Positions 63,641 to 64,000 of a stretch of DNA of 64,000 bases are shown here, in pieces (positions within the stretch are counted from its first letter, which is position 1; each line of letters opens with the position of its first letter). The DNA is from an uncultured Pseudomonadota bacterium (GTDB taxonomy: Bacteria > Pseudomonadota > Gammaproteobacteria > Steroidobacterales > Steroidobacteraceae). The stretch lies in contig CAIKMS010000015.1 in the NCBI GenBank assembly GCA_903828595.1, positions 62,001 to 126,000 of the forward strand, read 5' to 3'. Below the pieces are notes generated by a model. That model was not told the origin of the DNA, did not search any database, and saw only the letters and a list, made by a program, of their open reading frames with translations. The translations under genes were made by a program, and so were the position numbers.

Positions 63641-64000
63641 ATGCCCCACGTCGAGACGATTCTTGGGATATTTGATCGCGGCGGCGAGAGTGCCTATTTC
63701 GGCGAGGCCGTCTCGGTGGTTGAACACGGCCTGCAGGCCGCTTTATTCGCCCGCCAAGAAGGCGCAGAGGAGCCGTTGATTCTGGCGGCGCTACTGCATG
63801 ACGTGGGTCACCTGGTCGTTCCGGCGCCAGACTCACTGTCTGCCTGGCGCCATGATGCCCAGCACGAAATCAGTGGCAGCCAGTGGCTTTCCCAGTGGCT
63901 AAGACCGGCGGTGACCGAACCCATCCGCATGCACGTAGCGGCCAAACGTTACCTGTGCGCCACGGCGGCGAGCTATTTTGAGCGTTTAAGCGCGGCCTCT
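63641..64000 (+). CDS. phnZ: PhnZ-type HD-domain phosphonate dioxygenase, 5' part
   Basis: 120 residues visible; the frame runs off the right edge. PhnZ is a mixed-valent di-iron oxygenase that cleaves 2-amino-1-hydroxyethylphosphonate to glycine and phosphate, after PhnY hydroxylates 2-aminoethylphosphonate. Landmarks sit at PhnZ spacing: Y19 and E22 (the active-site Tyr/Glu pair), H29 in VVEHGLQAA, H53-D54 in ALLHDVGHL, H75 in DAQHEISG, and H98 in EPIRMHVAAKRYLCA. The last block, with its Lys, is highly characteristic of this family (TIGR03276). The sixth ligand, a later Asp, lies beyond the window. The ATG at 63641 has only a weak AGAG upstream. Confidence 0.88.
   Translation, partial: MPHVETILGIFDRGGESAYFGEAVSVVEHGLQAALFARQEGAEEPLILAALLHDVGHLVVPAPDSLSAWRHDAQHEISGSQWLSQWLRPAVTEPIRMHVAAKRYLCATAASYFERLSAAS

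Overview
The window looks like chromosomal DNA of a gammaproteobacterium. The conserved yqeY-dnaG-rpoD block sits at the left end, and the other genes fit the class: uup, hrpB, rmuC, alkB, DUF1840, DUF3429, a Tat-exported HiPIP, and a TonB receptor beside a TPR-sulfotransferase. The last pair and the many GT2 enzymes suggest the Steroidobacterales/Nevskiales neighbourhood, but that placement is inference. I see no insertion sequence, phage or CRISPR array.

Layout. 1-4.3 kb: yqeY (cut by the edge), dnaG and rpoD, closed by a clear terminator. 4.4-7.1 kb: four small minus-strand genes, two of them exported proteins sharing an unusual split cysteine domain, plus DUF1840. 7.2-13 kb: an MsbA-related exporter, uup and an exported S9 peptidase. 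13-14 kb: about 1 kb with no convincing gene. 14-19 kb: a PilY1-type beta-propeller protein whose N-terminal half resembles an L-type lectin, convergent with a divergent NRAMP transporter. 19.3-20.7 kb: a PadR regulator and sensor-domain membrane protein behind a very AT-rich promoter. 20.9-21.3 kb: a tRNA-Ile(CAU) gene split in its anticodon loop by a 248-nt group I intron. This is the most striking element of the window.

21.4-47.9 kb: rmuC, pirin, a DUF885 protein, a membrane GT2, a GH17-GT2 fusion, HiPIP, a YcbB-type L,D-transpeptidase, an NlpC/P60 lipoprotein, hrpB, DedA, a 5'-nucleotidase overlapping a GH18-NodB-GT2 fusion, alkB, a DUF1475-DUF1295-cyclopropane-synthase-like lipid operon, and a NitT/TauT-type ABC permease and ATPase without a binding protein. 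The two fusions each combine a polysaccharide synthase with a matching hydrolase or deacetylase in one chain, so this stretch is rich in envelope and exopolysaccharide functions.

48-57 kb: a minus-strand run (RND adaptor, RND pump, DUF3429, MOSC, MFS), then an alpha/beta hydrolase and ilvA. 57-64 kb: a TIGR03364-type FAD oxidoreductase, a TPR-sulfotransferase, a TonB receptor, and at the right edge the start of a PhnZ-type HD-domain oxygenase. The first and last of these families belong to aminophosphonate breakdown, so the right end may be part of a phosphonate-use locus that continues outside the window.
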